Source: JAFAGX01 sp035622175 (GTDB lineage Bacteria > Acidobacteriota > Terriglobia > Terriglobales > Acidobacteriaceae). Taken from it: a DNA stretch of 64,000 nucleotides. Both the position numbers and the translations under genes were made by a program. Location: assembly GCA_035622175.1 (NCBI GenBank), contig DASPVV010000235.1, positions 57,462 through 121,461 of the forward strand. The letters are read 5' to 3'. Under the pieces are notes generated by a model that had not been told where the DNA came from, ran no database searches, and worked only from the letters and a program-made list of their open reading frames with translations. Positions 16,461 through 24,399 of this stretch are shown here, piece by piece (position 1 is the stretch's first letter; each line of letters opens with the position of its first letter).

Positions 16461-17435
16461 TTACGTTCCCGTGCGCAGCCAAGTCACGGGCGGTTCACCT
16501 TGCTGAGCTTGCGCTCGGCGAAGCCAGATTTCCCGCCAGTAAGCGTGTTCTCCGCGAGGACACCCGCCGAAAGCTACACAGGGGCATCCGCAGAGCGAGC
16601 CTTCGAGGAACACCGTATTGCGCATGGTCCGCATCACGCCGGTTCCGTCCACAATGATCTTGTCCAGCCTTCGCTCCACCCGGTATGGCTCGCCGCAGAG
16701 GCGGCGCATGGCGGGGGTGAAGTACAGTCCGCGGTTATGCGACTTTTCGTTCAAGGTTTCGGTAATGCCCGGCATGGGTTTGACTTCGACCCATTCGCCG
16801 GATTGTAACTCCAGGGTTTCAGTCGGCGTGGATTTGTTGGTTCCACGTCCGTAGGGGCCGAGGAGAGCTTCCCGAGTCTTCCAGAAGAGCCATACGCCGA
16901 TCCGTCGTCCCATCTCGACCACGCCACAATTTCCCGAGCGCACTTCGGCCACACATCTCCACAATCGCGCGACTCGCGACAGTGCATGGGTTGCGTTCAG
17001 GATTTCGCTGGCCTGGCAAAAGTAGGTGTCGGGCCCACTCTTGGTTTTGAGGCGGGAGCGGAGCTGCGGCTTGCCGCCGTCGACCGGAACGACTCTCGGG
17101 CCCTGGGGTAGGTCGACCCGGCGAAGCCACGCTTCGCGCCAGAAAATGTTGCATGCTTTCTGACAACCATCATGCGCGTCGCCAGCGCAGCGCACTCCCT
17201 CGAGAATGACAACATCCTCGGCCGGAAACTTCCGCATGCCGGTACTCAGTCCGTAGTAACAGGTCTTCACGACCCTTTTCGACACGCGAAATCTTTGGCC
17301 GCAGTAATCGACCATCTCGGGCATGAAAGGCAGGCGCTCCAGGGTGCCCTCGGAGTCCAAGGTCTCGAGGATCTCCAGCGCGCTCTTCACCTCTACGACG
17401 TCGCCAGGGCGAAGTCTTTTGTTCAGTCGATGCAT
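16461..17435 (-). CDS. Unrecognised Cys-rich protein with two homologous halves
   Basis: A protein of 324 residues, no family recognised. Residues about 8-107 and 210-308 are clear internal repeats. Both have G--VEVK near the start, ETL, a CG--(F/Y)RV block at the same spacing, an LEG strand, a Cys cluster (three Cys in the first copy, four in the second) and a final (F/Y)WRE-WLRR. The linker (110-205) is rich in Arg and Trp with further Cys. There is no signal peptide or membrane segment. The Cys clusters suggest metal binding. It lies 30 bp upstream of the ligase gene in the same orientation, so it probably works in the same step. Confidence 0.75.
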   Translation of the reverse strand: MHRLNKRLRPGDVVEVKSALEILETLDSEGTLERLPFMPEMVDYCGQRFRVSKRVVKTCYYGLSTGMRKFPAEDVVILEGVRCAGDAHDGCQKACNIFWREAWLRRVDLPQGPRVVPVDGGKPQLRSRLKTKSGPDTYFCQASEILNATHALSRVARLWRCVAEVRSGNCGVVEMGRRIGVWLFWKTREALLGPYGRGTNKSTPTETLELQSGEWVEVKPMPGITETLNEKSHNRGLYFTPAMRRLCGEPYRVERRLDKIIVDGTGVMRTMRNTVFLEGSLCGCPCVAFGGCPRGEHAYWREIWLRRAQAQQGEPPVTWLRTGT

Positions 17436-17648
17436 AAGTAAGTGGCAATGCTGTTACTCGGAGATGCGGGGTGCGCGTAGCGGTCAGGCAGCGCTTGGCC
17501 CTCCCCGGCGACGCGGACCGAGACTGTTCTTGCTCCGGCCGGTCGCATGGGACCTTGCCATGCCGCACCCGTACTTCGCGGAGCGAGCTCTGCCCGCTCC
17601 AGCCTCACAGGAAAAGATGAAACTGCTTTTGAACCCGGGCTCTTCGCT

Positions 17649-18710
17649 TCACGACACGAGAGATCGTTTTCCGGACTGATGGTGGAGTTGCGCCGCAGTC
17701 GGGAATGCAGCGACCTCCGCCTTTCGCGATGCGATGTAGCGCAACCAATTGCCGTACAGGCCGACGGCGGATGATGTCCATGGGCTCTCGAACAACCCTT
17801 GGGCCGAGGCAGGAAAATGCTCCATGACTTCCTCGCGCCGATCCGACAAGGCCCGCTTTTCAAAATCTGCCAACGCTTCGGTCGCGGCCGGATCGAAGTA
17901 TCCCTCCGGCAGGGAGGGGTAGGTCTCTCTCTCCCCCCGCAAGAATCGTTTGATATCCCGTCGGTACTCTTTCTGCAAAGTCTGCGCGCCGTATTCGGGA
18001 TGACCTTGGAAGTGTACGAAAAGACTCTTCCCTTTATGTTTCACGAACACGTCAACCCCCGCCCTCTCCGATTCCGTGAGGACAGCATAGCCACGACGAT
18101 CGAGCTCGTCTGCCCGCACTTCGTTCCAGCGGGAGTGGGGAAACCGCACAGGACTGGCGATCTGCGCAGTGAGCGGGTGCTCCCGGACTTTTCTGGAGTC
18201 GAAGACGCCGAAGCGCTTGTCCGGCAAACGATGGCGTTCAATCCCGTCGCTGTAGAGGACGCCCGCATGCGCCGCCAGACAGGACAGAACCGTCGAGATG
18301 GTATTGCCCTCGGCCCATTCCAGCACCCCAACCAACTCGGCCCAGTATGGTTCCTGCTGCAAGTCGGGCTGACGCGGTTCGGTGCCGGTGATAATCGCTG
18401 CATCAAAGTGGTCGTTGCGAAGATCGTCCATGCCGAAATAGCAGCGCTGCAGATGCGGCTGCACGCGATCGCTGCGCGCAATCCCAGCCAGGGAATAGAG
18501 CTTAAGGAAGAGGGGAAGCTCGCCCGAGGCGGCATCGAGCAGTCCAAAGAATTGCATTTCCGTATCTTCCAAAGCCGGGTCTGGCATGTTGTTCACCAGC
18601 GCGATCTTGACCACGTTCAGGAGTGGCAAGTAATCGCGGTGCGACTCTCCCGGGCAGGATCTCTCCCGCCAGCGAGTCGGGACTCGTCCGCTGTCGAGCA
18701 GAAGCGGCAT
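17649..18710 (-). CDS. metA: Homoserine O-acyltransferase, MetA family
   Basis: A protein of 353 residues of the class I glutamine-amidotransferase-like MetA fold. Visible features are KIALVNNMPDPAL near the start, AAIITGTEP, the catalytic Cys in STVLSCLAAHAG, and the His/Glu pair in FQGHPEYG. MetA transfers an acetyl or succinyl group from CoA to the hydroxyl of L-homoserine. The region after ITG (EPRQPDLQQEPYW) differs from both the E. coli and Bacillus types, so the acyl donor is uncertain. The start overlaps the preceding gene's stop as TAATG, so it is translationally coupled to the sulfhydrylase that uses its product. Confidence 0.85.
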   Translation of the reverse strand: MPLLLDSGRVPTRWRERSCPGESHRDYLPLLNVVKIALVNNMPDPALEDTEMQFFGLLDAASGELPLFLKLYSLAGIARSDRVQPHLQRCYFGMDDLRNDHFDAAIITGTEPRQPDLQQEPYWAELVGVLEWAEGNTISTVLSCLAAHAGVLYSDGIERHRLPDKRFGVFDSRKVREHPLTAQIASPVRFPHSRWNEVRADELDRRGYAVLTESERAGVDVFVKHKGKSLFVHFQGHPEYGAQTLQKEYRRDIKRFLRGERETYPSLPEGYFDPAATEALADFEKRALSDRREEVMEHFPASAQGLFESPWTSSAVGLYGNWLRYIASRKAEVAAFPTAAQLHHQSGKRSLVS

Positions 18711-20026
18711 TACATGCCCCCCACGCTGATCGCGACTGCTTCCCTCGCCTCTTGCTTGGACTTCTCGAGCGCCTGCGCCAGATCCTCGATAATATCGTCG
18801 ATATGCTCGATGCCCACGCTTAACCGAAGCATCTCCGGCGTGACCCCCACTTTAAGCTGTTCTTCCGGCGTAAGCTGCCGATGCGTAGTCGAGGCAGGGT
18901 GACAGGCCAGCGATTTGGCGTCGCCCATGTTGACCATTCGCTTGAACAGGCGCAGGGCGTTGAAGCACTTCTTCCCGGCTTCGAACCCCCCTTTCACCCC
19001 GAAGGTTAGAAGCGAGCAGCGTTTCGAACCCAGATACCGTTGTGCCATCGGGTACAGAGGATTATCCGGGAAGCCCGCGTAGTTGACCCATTCCACCATG
19101 GGATGTGCGCGCAAGAACTCCGCCACTTTTCGGGCGTTCTCAACATGTCGTTCGACGCGCAGGGCAAGCGTTTCCACGCCCTGGAGAAGCAGGAAGCCGT
19201 TGAAGGGAGATAAGGTAGCGCCGGTATTTCGCTGGCAGACCGTGCGGCAGCGCGCCACGTACGCGGCATCACCATAATGTTCAACATAGACAACGCCGTG
19301 ATAGGCGATCTCCGGCCGGTTGAGCATGTAAAAGCGCTCCGGATAGTCGCGCCAGGGAAACTTGCCACTGTCCACGATCATTCCGCCCAGGGTCGTGCCG
19401 TGACCTCCCATAAACTTGGTCATCGAATGCACCACAACATCCGCTCCGTACTCGAACGGTCGCAGCAAGACTGGCGTGGCAATCGTGTTATCCACGATCA
19501 AAGGAACGCCGTGCTTGTGCGCTGCCCGCGCCAGGCCCTCGATATCGGCGACATTCCCGGCCGGATTTCCAACACTTTCGCAATACACCGCCCGGGTGTT
19601 CTCGTCAATGAGCCTTTCCACCTCATCGGGATGATCGCTCGCGGCGAAACGCGAACTGATCCCCCGTTTCGGCAGAATGTGGGCTAGAAGCGTGTAGGTG
19701 GCACCGTAAAGCTGGGGCAGAGAAACAATGTTGTTGCCGGCCTCAGCAATATTGATCAGCGAGTACTCGATGGCCGCCATTCCGGAGCTGACGCTGAGCG
19801 CTTCCACTCCGCCTTCGAGCGCGGCTACGCGTTTTTCGAGGACGGTGTTCGTCGGGTTCCCAATCCGCGTGTAGATGTTCCCTTCCACTTCCAGATTGAA
19901 CAGGGCCGCTCCATGTTCGGCGCTGTCGAACTCGAAGGCGATGGTCTGGTAAATTGGCACGGCAACCGCCTTGGTTGCGGGGTCGCCGTCCCAACCACCG
20001 TGAATGGCGATGGTCTCTCTCTTCAT
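18710..20026 (-). CDS. metY: O-acyl-L-homoserine sulfhydrylase, PLP-dependent
   Basis: A protein of 438 residues of the Cys/Met metabolism PLP family. Seen: ETIAIHGGWDGDPATKAVAVPIYQT at the start (split here by convention), SSGMAAIEYSL, ESVGNPAGNVADIEG, VDNTIATPVLLRPFEYGAD and the PLP Lys in VHSMTKFMGGHGTTLGG. The insertions and length fit the MetY group of O-acetylhomoserine aminocarboxypropyltransferases. It makes homocysteine (or methionine) from O-acylhomoserine and a sulfur donor in the cytoplasm. It is first in a two-gene operon with the metA-like gene, which makes a complete homoserine-to-homocysteine route. Confidence 0.92.
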   Translation of the reverse strand: MKRETIAIHGGWDGDPATKAVAVPIYQTIAFEFDSAEHGAALFNLEVEGNIYTRIGNPTNTVLEKRVAALEGGVEALSVSSGMAAIEYSLINIAEAGNNIVSLPQLYGATYTLLAHILPKRGISSRFAASDHPDEVERLIDENTRAVYCESVGNPAGNVADIEGLARAAHKHGVPLIVDNTIATPVLLRPFEYGADVVVHSMTKFMGGHGTTLGGMIVDSGKFPWRDYPERFYMLNRPEIAYHGVVYVEHYGDAAYVARCRTVCQRNTGATLSPFNGFLLLQGVETLALRVERHVENARKVAEFLRAHPMVEWVNYAGFPDNPLYPMAQRYLGSKRCSLLTFGVKGGFEAGKKCFNALRLFKRMVNMGDAKSLACHPASTTHRQLTPEEQLKVGVTPEMLRLSVGIEHIDDIIEDLAQALEKSKQEAREAVAISVGGM

Positions 20027-20083
20027 GTTCTTACCGTCGGCCAGCGACCGACGTCATGCCCTGGTTCCCCATGCGTCGTTCTC

Positions 20084-21322
20084 TCACTTGGCCGTGCTCG
20101 CGACGCTGCGCACCGGCATCAGCGCCGGCTCACGCAAAAGCGACTGCCGGATGGCCTGGGCGATAGTCCGAGCGGCGAAGCCGGCTCCAAAGGCGAACCG
20201 CATGACCGGGCCGAAGCTGTTGGCGGCTGCCACTCCGACGAAATAAAGACCGGCGACGGACGACTCGAAGGTGGTCGAGAGTACGGGTGTGCGTTCGACC
20301 GCTTTGAGCTTGTTCCGAACCTCCGGACTGAGGAAGCGCAAGCGATCCAGATCCACCTTATACCCGGTGGCGGCGATCACATGTTCTGCCTGAATTTCAC
20401 GCTCGGTACCGTCCGCGCCCCGAAGGTGAAGATGCACTCTGCCGTCCTGGACATATGCCTGTTGCGGCGTCTGTCCGAGCAGAAGCGGAACTTTGCCAAT
20501 CACTTTGTCTCGCGCAAACCACCCTCCCGAGGGACCGAGCGTCGTGCGTACCAACTCCAGGCGCAGGTGCTCGGGCAGAGGGTGAAAGAGCATGGGAAAA
20601 TCGGAAAAGAAGCGAGAGCGCAAACCCGGGCCCAGACCAGACTGGGGATGCCGTATTTGCTGCCACCAAGACCGAGGTTTGCCGGTGGGCTTGGTATGGA
20701 ATTTTAGCTCTTGGCGACGACTGACAAGCTGGACTTCGGCACCGGCTTCCTGCAGCAAGTAAGCCACATCCGTGGCCGAAGAGCCGCCGCCAATCACGAT
20801 TACACTGTGTCCTTTAAAGGGATCCAGCTCGCGGTGGCGGTAACTATGCGAGAGGAATTGCCGCGGCAATTGCGCCAGCGGTTCCGGCACATGCTCAAAG
20901 TGCGTGATCCCCACTGCCAGCACAACTCTTCGCGCCGAAATCGTTTCGCCGTCCTCGAGCCGAAGCAGAAATCCGTTGGACGAACGATCGACATTGGCCA
21001 CCAGTTTGTCCTCAAGCTCTGGGACCATGCGCTCGCGGAAGGCCAGACCGTAGCCGGCGAAGGTATCGAGGCGCACGGGAATACCCGTGTCGGCGTACTC
21101 GATCTGTCTCTCGGCACAGAACTGCCTAAGCGTGAACGCGGCGTTCGGATCGTAGATGTTCGAGGCAAATCCGTCGGATTTCAGAAGCATGCCTTTCGGC
21201 ATATGGGCAACCCAGCTGTCCATGGGACGGCCAAAAATACGGAAGGGAATGTTTGAGTTTCTTAAATGTGCAGCCACGGATAGGCCGTAGGGACCGGCAC
21301 CGACAATAGCAGTATCTAACAT
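20084..21322 (-). CDS. FAD/NAD(P)-dependent oxidoreductase, flavin-monooxygenase-like
   Basis: A protein of 412 residues with two dinucleotide-binding sites: FAD site VGAGPYGLSVAAHL at residues 7-20 and an NAD(P) site VIVIGGGSSATDVAYLL near 170. The end of the second flavin segment is FVGVAAANSFGPVMRF. It resembles flavin-containing monooxygenases and N-hydroxylases in layout but the substrate is unknown. It is a paralogue of the protein at 26430-27620 (same AGPYGL start and matching blocks throughout). It lies 57 bp upstream of the metY-like gene on the same strand and may be cotranscribed with it. Confidence 0.85.
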   Translation of the reverse strand: MLDTAIVGAGPYGLSVAAHLRNSNIPFRIFGRPMDSWVAHMPKGMLLKSDGFASNIYDPNAAFTLRQFCAERQIEYADTGIPVRLDTFAGYGLAFRERMVPELEDKLVANVDRSSNGFLLRLEDGETISARRVVLAVGITHFEHVPEPLAQLPRQFLSHSYRHRELDPFKGHSVIVIGGGSSATDVAYLLQEAGAEVQLVSRRQELKFHTKPTGKPRSWWQQIRHPQSGLGPGLRSRFFSDFPMLFHPLPEHLRLELVRTTLGPSGGWFARDKVIGKVPLLLGQTPQQAYVQDGRVHLHLRGADGTEREIQAEHVIAATGYKVDLDRLRFLSPEVRNKLKAVERTPVLSTTFESSVAGLYFVGVAAANSFGPVMRFAFGAGFAARTIAQAIRQSLLREPALMPVRSVASTAK

Positions 21323-21609
21323 GCTTAGGAAGAGCCTTTCTTGGGGGTTCAGGTTCGGGGTATCAGGCGCTCAATGGCGTCCATTTTCGGGGGAAGTTCG
21401 GTTATCATACCACGTCCTCTCCCTTTCCCACACTCCCCCGAAAGGGAACCGACCGCAGTAAGGGAGGGAATATATAAGTCTCAATCTTGCAGCAACTTAC
21501 TGATACAACCCGGGGGTGGTCCTGGTCGCCCCGAGGACGATTCGCGGGAGACCCTAAGCTTGTCGGGAGCGACAGAAGGCGCTACCCTAGTTCTTGCGGC
21601 CGCGCACCC

Positions 21610-22185
21610 ATGGCAGCCCAGCAGCAGATCGACTTTCCCCTTCCTCCCGACCTTCCCGAGCCGGTGGACGACGGCGCGGCGCAACATCTTCCGGGCGCCC
21701 CCATTCCCCCCATTTCTCTGCCCTCCACGGGGGCGAGGATCGTCGATCTTCGAGCCCTGAGCGCGGCACGAACCGTGATCTATTGCTATCCGATGACCGG
21801 CGTACCGAACCAACCGCTTCCCGCCGGCTGGGATCAGATCCCCGGTGCTCGCGGCTGCACGCCACAAACCCTGGGCTTCCGCGACCACTATCAGCAGCTG
21901 AAGGATCTCAAGGCCGAAGTCTTCGGACTCAGCACGCAGACCACGGAGTACCAGCAGGAGATGGCGGCTCGACTCCATCTTCCCTTCGAGATTCTGAGCG
22001 ATTCCGAGTTTCGTTTCGCGGACGCCTTACGCTTACCGACGTTTGAAGTGGAGGGAATCAGGCTCCTCAAGCGCTTGACCTTGATCGTTCGCGACGGCAG
22101 AATCGAGCGTGTCTTCTATCCCGTGTTTCCGCCGAACGAAAGTGCCGATCAGGTCCTACGCTGGCTCGAGGCGCATCCCCTCTGA
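21610..22185 (+). CDS. Peroxiredoxin-like thiol oxidoreductase
   Basis: A protein of 191 residues from the ATG at 21610. It has the AhpC/TSA-type thioredoxin fold: IVDLRALSAARTVIYCYPMTGVP, then a conserved Cys-Thr-Pro in GARGCTPQTLGFRDHY, AEVFGLSTQT, FEILSDSEF and a final VFYPVFPPNE. The Cys in GCTPQ should be the peroxidatic residue. The segment between Pro-Met-Thr-Gly and that Cys is longer than in AhpC, as in redoxin-domain variants. It should reduce peroxides in the cytoplasm. The frame is open upstream to 21487 but the extra residues are low complexity. It is convergent with the FemAB-like gene. Confidence 0.8.
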   Translation: MAAQQQIDFPLPPDLPEPVDDGAAQHLPGAPIPPISLPSTGARIVDLRALSAARTVIYCYPMTGVPNQPLPAGWDQIPGARGCTPQTLGFRDHYQQLKDLKAEVFGLSTQTTEYQQEMAARLHLPFEILSDSEFRFADALRLPTFEVEGIRLLKRLTLIVRDGRIERVFYPVFPPNESADQVLRWLEAHPL

Positions 22186-22264
22186 GTTGGCCAAGCCCCT
22201 CCTTGTGCCTGGTCTCGGCGGGCGGTTGCTTCGGCCGGCATCGACCCCAGGAACGGAAGACCAT

Positions 22265-23395
22265 TCAGCCGATATGCCCGTAGAGGAGCTTACCGAGCGC
22301 CCTTAGCACCGGGTCGGGTGCGAATCGAACCACTTGCCGGACGGCATCCCTTCTCCAGGAATAGGGTGTCTGCACGAATCTGCGGGCATACATCCAATAA
22401 CTGAGCGGTGTGCCGAGAGCCCCCCAGTGTTCCTTGAATGAAATGAGTCCGAGATTCTCGCTGTCAGAACGTCCCATCTCAAATTCCTCGAGCCCCCGGT
22501 TCTTGGCTTCTTCGATGGTCTTCCAGAACAAAAGCGCCATTCCTCCGAGTTTGTGAAACCGAGCATCACTGCAGCCGTATTTGTAAACGATCGACTTCTT
22601 GTGCGTGATGGTGAGGATGCTGGCGATCGGCACCGTGTCCTTGGAAGCCACCCGTATTTTTAACCGGTCGCCAAACGTAGTGATGAGAGCGCGAAACCAG
22701 GATAACGGTTGTGGCGGCAAGAATTGCCGCCGTCGAGTCATGATCAGCAGCCCGTAAAACTTCTTGAGCGCAGCTTCGGAAGTGCCATCCTCATACCCGA
22801 GGTGCTCACGTTCTGCGCGTCGAATCTTTCTTTGAACGCAGTCCTTATGGAAGCTATGCAACAACTCCTGCTGGCTTCGAGCCAGGTCCAGGCGATGAAA
22901 ACGATAGGTGCGAACCTTGCGCAGCCCAGTTTCGCTTCCCGGTTGATGAACGATGGGTCGGATCTCGATGTAGTTCCACCGGCGTGAATCGACATAGTGC
23001 CGCATATGCAGCAAGAGACTGTCCAGCTTGCTCGGGTCGTCTGCCAGAGGTTCGCAATGATCGGAAAAAGGCAAGGAGACGAATCGCCAGCCCGTCAACC
23101 AGCTCTGGACGCGGCAAAAGACCAGGCCGTTCTCAAGAGCCGCACCCGGTGGGCACGTCGTAACCACCGTAGGCTCATAACCGTAGGCCATCTGCAAGGC
23201 TCGGAGCCAGCTTGTGCTGTGGAATACGGAAGCGCGAGGATGGCGTTCCGTGAAGCTTTCCCAGCGCCCATCGGACAACGGATTGATTTCATAGACGCTC
23301 GTCGCCCGAGACTGCGCTGTCGGCGGGCGGGCAAGGTTCGAGCCCGACGCAGTTCGTGTGGCCTCTTCTGTACTCGAAATCATCTTCTTTTCCAT
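22265..23395 (-). CDS. FemAB/GNAT-family acyltransferase
   Basis: A protein of 376 residues with a duplicated GNAT-like fold. Recognisable blocks: ASVFHSTSWLRALQMAYGYEP, SLPFSDHCEPLADD, DCVQRKIRRAEREHLGYE, then KSIVYKYGCSDARFHKLGGMALLFWKTIEEA and EEFEMGRSDSENLGL. These are hallmarks of the FemAB-like proteins that accompany exosortase/exopolysaccharide loci. FemX/FemAB enzymes form amide bonds using aminoacyl-tRNA; in glycan loci the donor is not established. A second ATG at 23383 is possible. It ends the long minus-strand gene set; a short degraded copy of its 3' half survives at 24330-24378. Confidence 0.85.
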   Translation of the reverse strand: MEKKMISSTEEATRTASGSNLARPPTAQSRATSVYEINPLSDGRWESFTERHPRASVFHSTSWLRALQMAYGYEPTVVTTCPPGAALENGLVFCRVQSWLTGWRFVSLPFSDHCEPLADDPSKLDSLLLHMRHYVDSRRWNYIEIRPIVHQPGSETGLRKVRTYRFHRLDLARSQQELLHSFHKDCVQRKIRRAEREHLGYEDGTSEAALKKFYGLLIMTRRRQFLPPQPLSWFRALITTFGDRLKIRVASKDTVPIASILTITHKKSIVYKYGCSDARFHKLGGMALLFWKTIEEAKNRGLEEFEMGRSDSENLGLISFKEHWGALGTPLSYWMYARRFVQTPYSWRRDAVRQVVRFAPDPVLRALGKLLYGHIG

Positions 23396-23486
23396 TTACG
23401 TACGAGTCCGGCGGCTCGCCCCTTGGCAAGCGAGGGCAGGACTCGAGTTCACGCCTGCAGCAAAGCGCTGCGTCATACGATCCGGC

Positions 23487-24248
23487 CTACCGAGCAAGAA
23501 CCATCAGGCTGTAGCCACCCAGAATGCGCACCGTCAAGTCCTGGGAAATCGCAAAACAGAGCTTCCGGGGTAGTCGGGCGATCTTCTGCATCAGGAGATC
23601 TCCCAGTTCGATACACCGCGGAGTATAGAAGTAGTCCACCAGCTTGTATCCCACGTCGGTCAGGGTGCGGAGGGCTGTTTCCTTCGTGAAATAGTGGAGA
23701 TGCGCGAAATTGTCGCGCCGGCGCAGCAGTCCATTCCTGCGAGCGACCGCTTGTACGGAGAGATCGAGCGGGACGTGAAACAGTTTGTGCTGCCCTCTGG
23801 AGCGGATGTCCCGCACCAGACCGATATAGTCCTCCACATGTTCAAAGACATCGAGGACCAATAACAGATCAAAGGACTCGCCGCTCGCGGCCTGTCGTAT
23901 GTCGCGAACCTGAAAGCGCAGCTTGTCGTTGCCACGGCTGGCGCAGAATGCGATGGCATCGGGAGAGATGTCATAGCCCCAGCAGACACAGTCGGGCGGC
24001 AAATAGGGTTGTAATTCAGCCAGCACTACGCCTCCACCGCATCCAACGTCGCATACACTTTTGGGGGCAAGATTCTGTCTGCGCAACATACGCAGGATCT
24101 GCCTGACTTTGAAAGGAGATTCTTCCATGTGCCAGGAAGGGTTGTGCTCGAGGTACGTCCCATCCTCATAGATGCTTGTTCCCGAGTTTCCAAGGACGAA
24201 CGGTGTCGGATTGGTGGTACGGTTTTCTTTGGCGGGGAGGGCGGCCAT
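23487..24248 (-). CDS. Class I SAM-dependent methyltransferase, copy 1
   Basis: A protein of 253 residues. SAM-binding motif I is VCDVGCGGGVVLAEL, followed by GYDISPDAI and the LLLVLDVFEHVEDY block of Methyltransf_23/12 proteins. The C-terminal part (LHYFTKETALRTL) is typical of sugar or small-molecule O-methyltransferases. Its first 27 residues (MAALPAKENRTTNPT and on) have no counterpart in copy 2: inserted sequence broke the original N-terminus, which survives out of frame as ATGACAAGCATACTCGATCAT near 24283. The present ATG at 24248 has a good upstream AAAGGA. It precedes the FemAB gene by 91 bp. Confidence 0.85.
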   Translation of the reverse strand: MAALPAKENRTTNPTPFVLGNSGTSIYEDGTYLEHNPSWHMEESPFKVRQILRMLRRQNLAPKSVCDVGCGGGVVLAELQPYLPPDCVCWGYDISPDAIAFCASRGNDKLRFQVRDIRQAASGESFDLLLVLDVFEHVEDYIGLVRDIRSRGQHKLFHVPLDLSVQAVARRNGLLRRRDNFAHLHYFTKETALRTLTDVGYKLVDYFYTPRCIELGDLLMQKIARLPRKLCFAISQDLTVRILGGYSLMVLAR

Positions 24249-24329
24249 CGTGGGATCCTTTCTTGATGATCGAGTATGCTTGTCATTGCCTTCGACACGC
24301 TTGCTGGCGGGGTGGGCGCCGGGCTTCAG

Positions 24330-24378
24330 GAAATGAGTTCGCCGTCAGAACGTCCCAGCGCACGTTCCTCGAGCCCCT
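24330..24378 (-). pseudogene. Remnant of a second femAB-like gene
   Basis: On the minus strand this 49-base piece reads GLEERALGRSDGELIS followed by a stop. It aligns with GLEEFEMGRSDSENLGLIS of the intact FemAB protein (DNA 22441-22497), with one 9-base in-frame gap and about 85% identity in the aligned bases. It abuts the end of the copy-2 duplication unit. The simplest reading is that an ancestral methyltransferase-femAB pair was duplicated and one femAB was later almost fully deleted. Confidence 0.65.
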
Positions 24379-24399
24379 TGCTGCGTCATACGATCCGGC

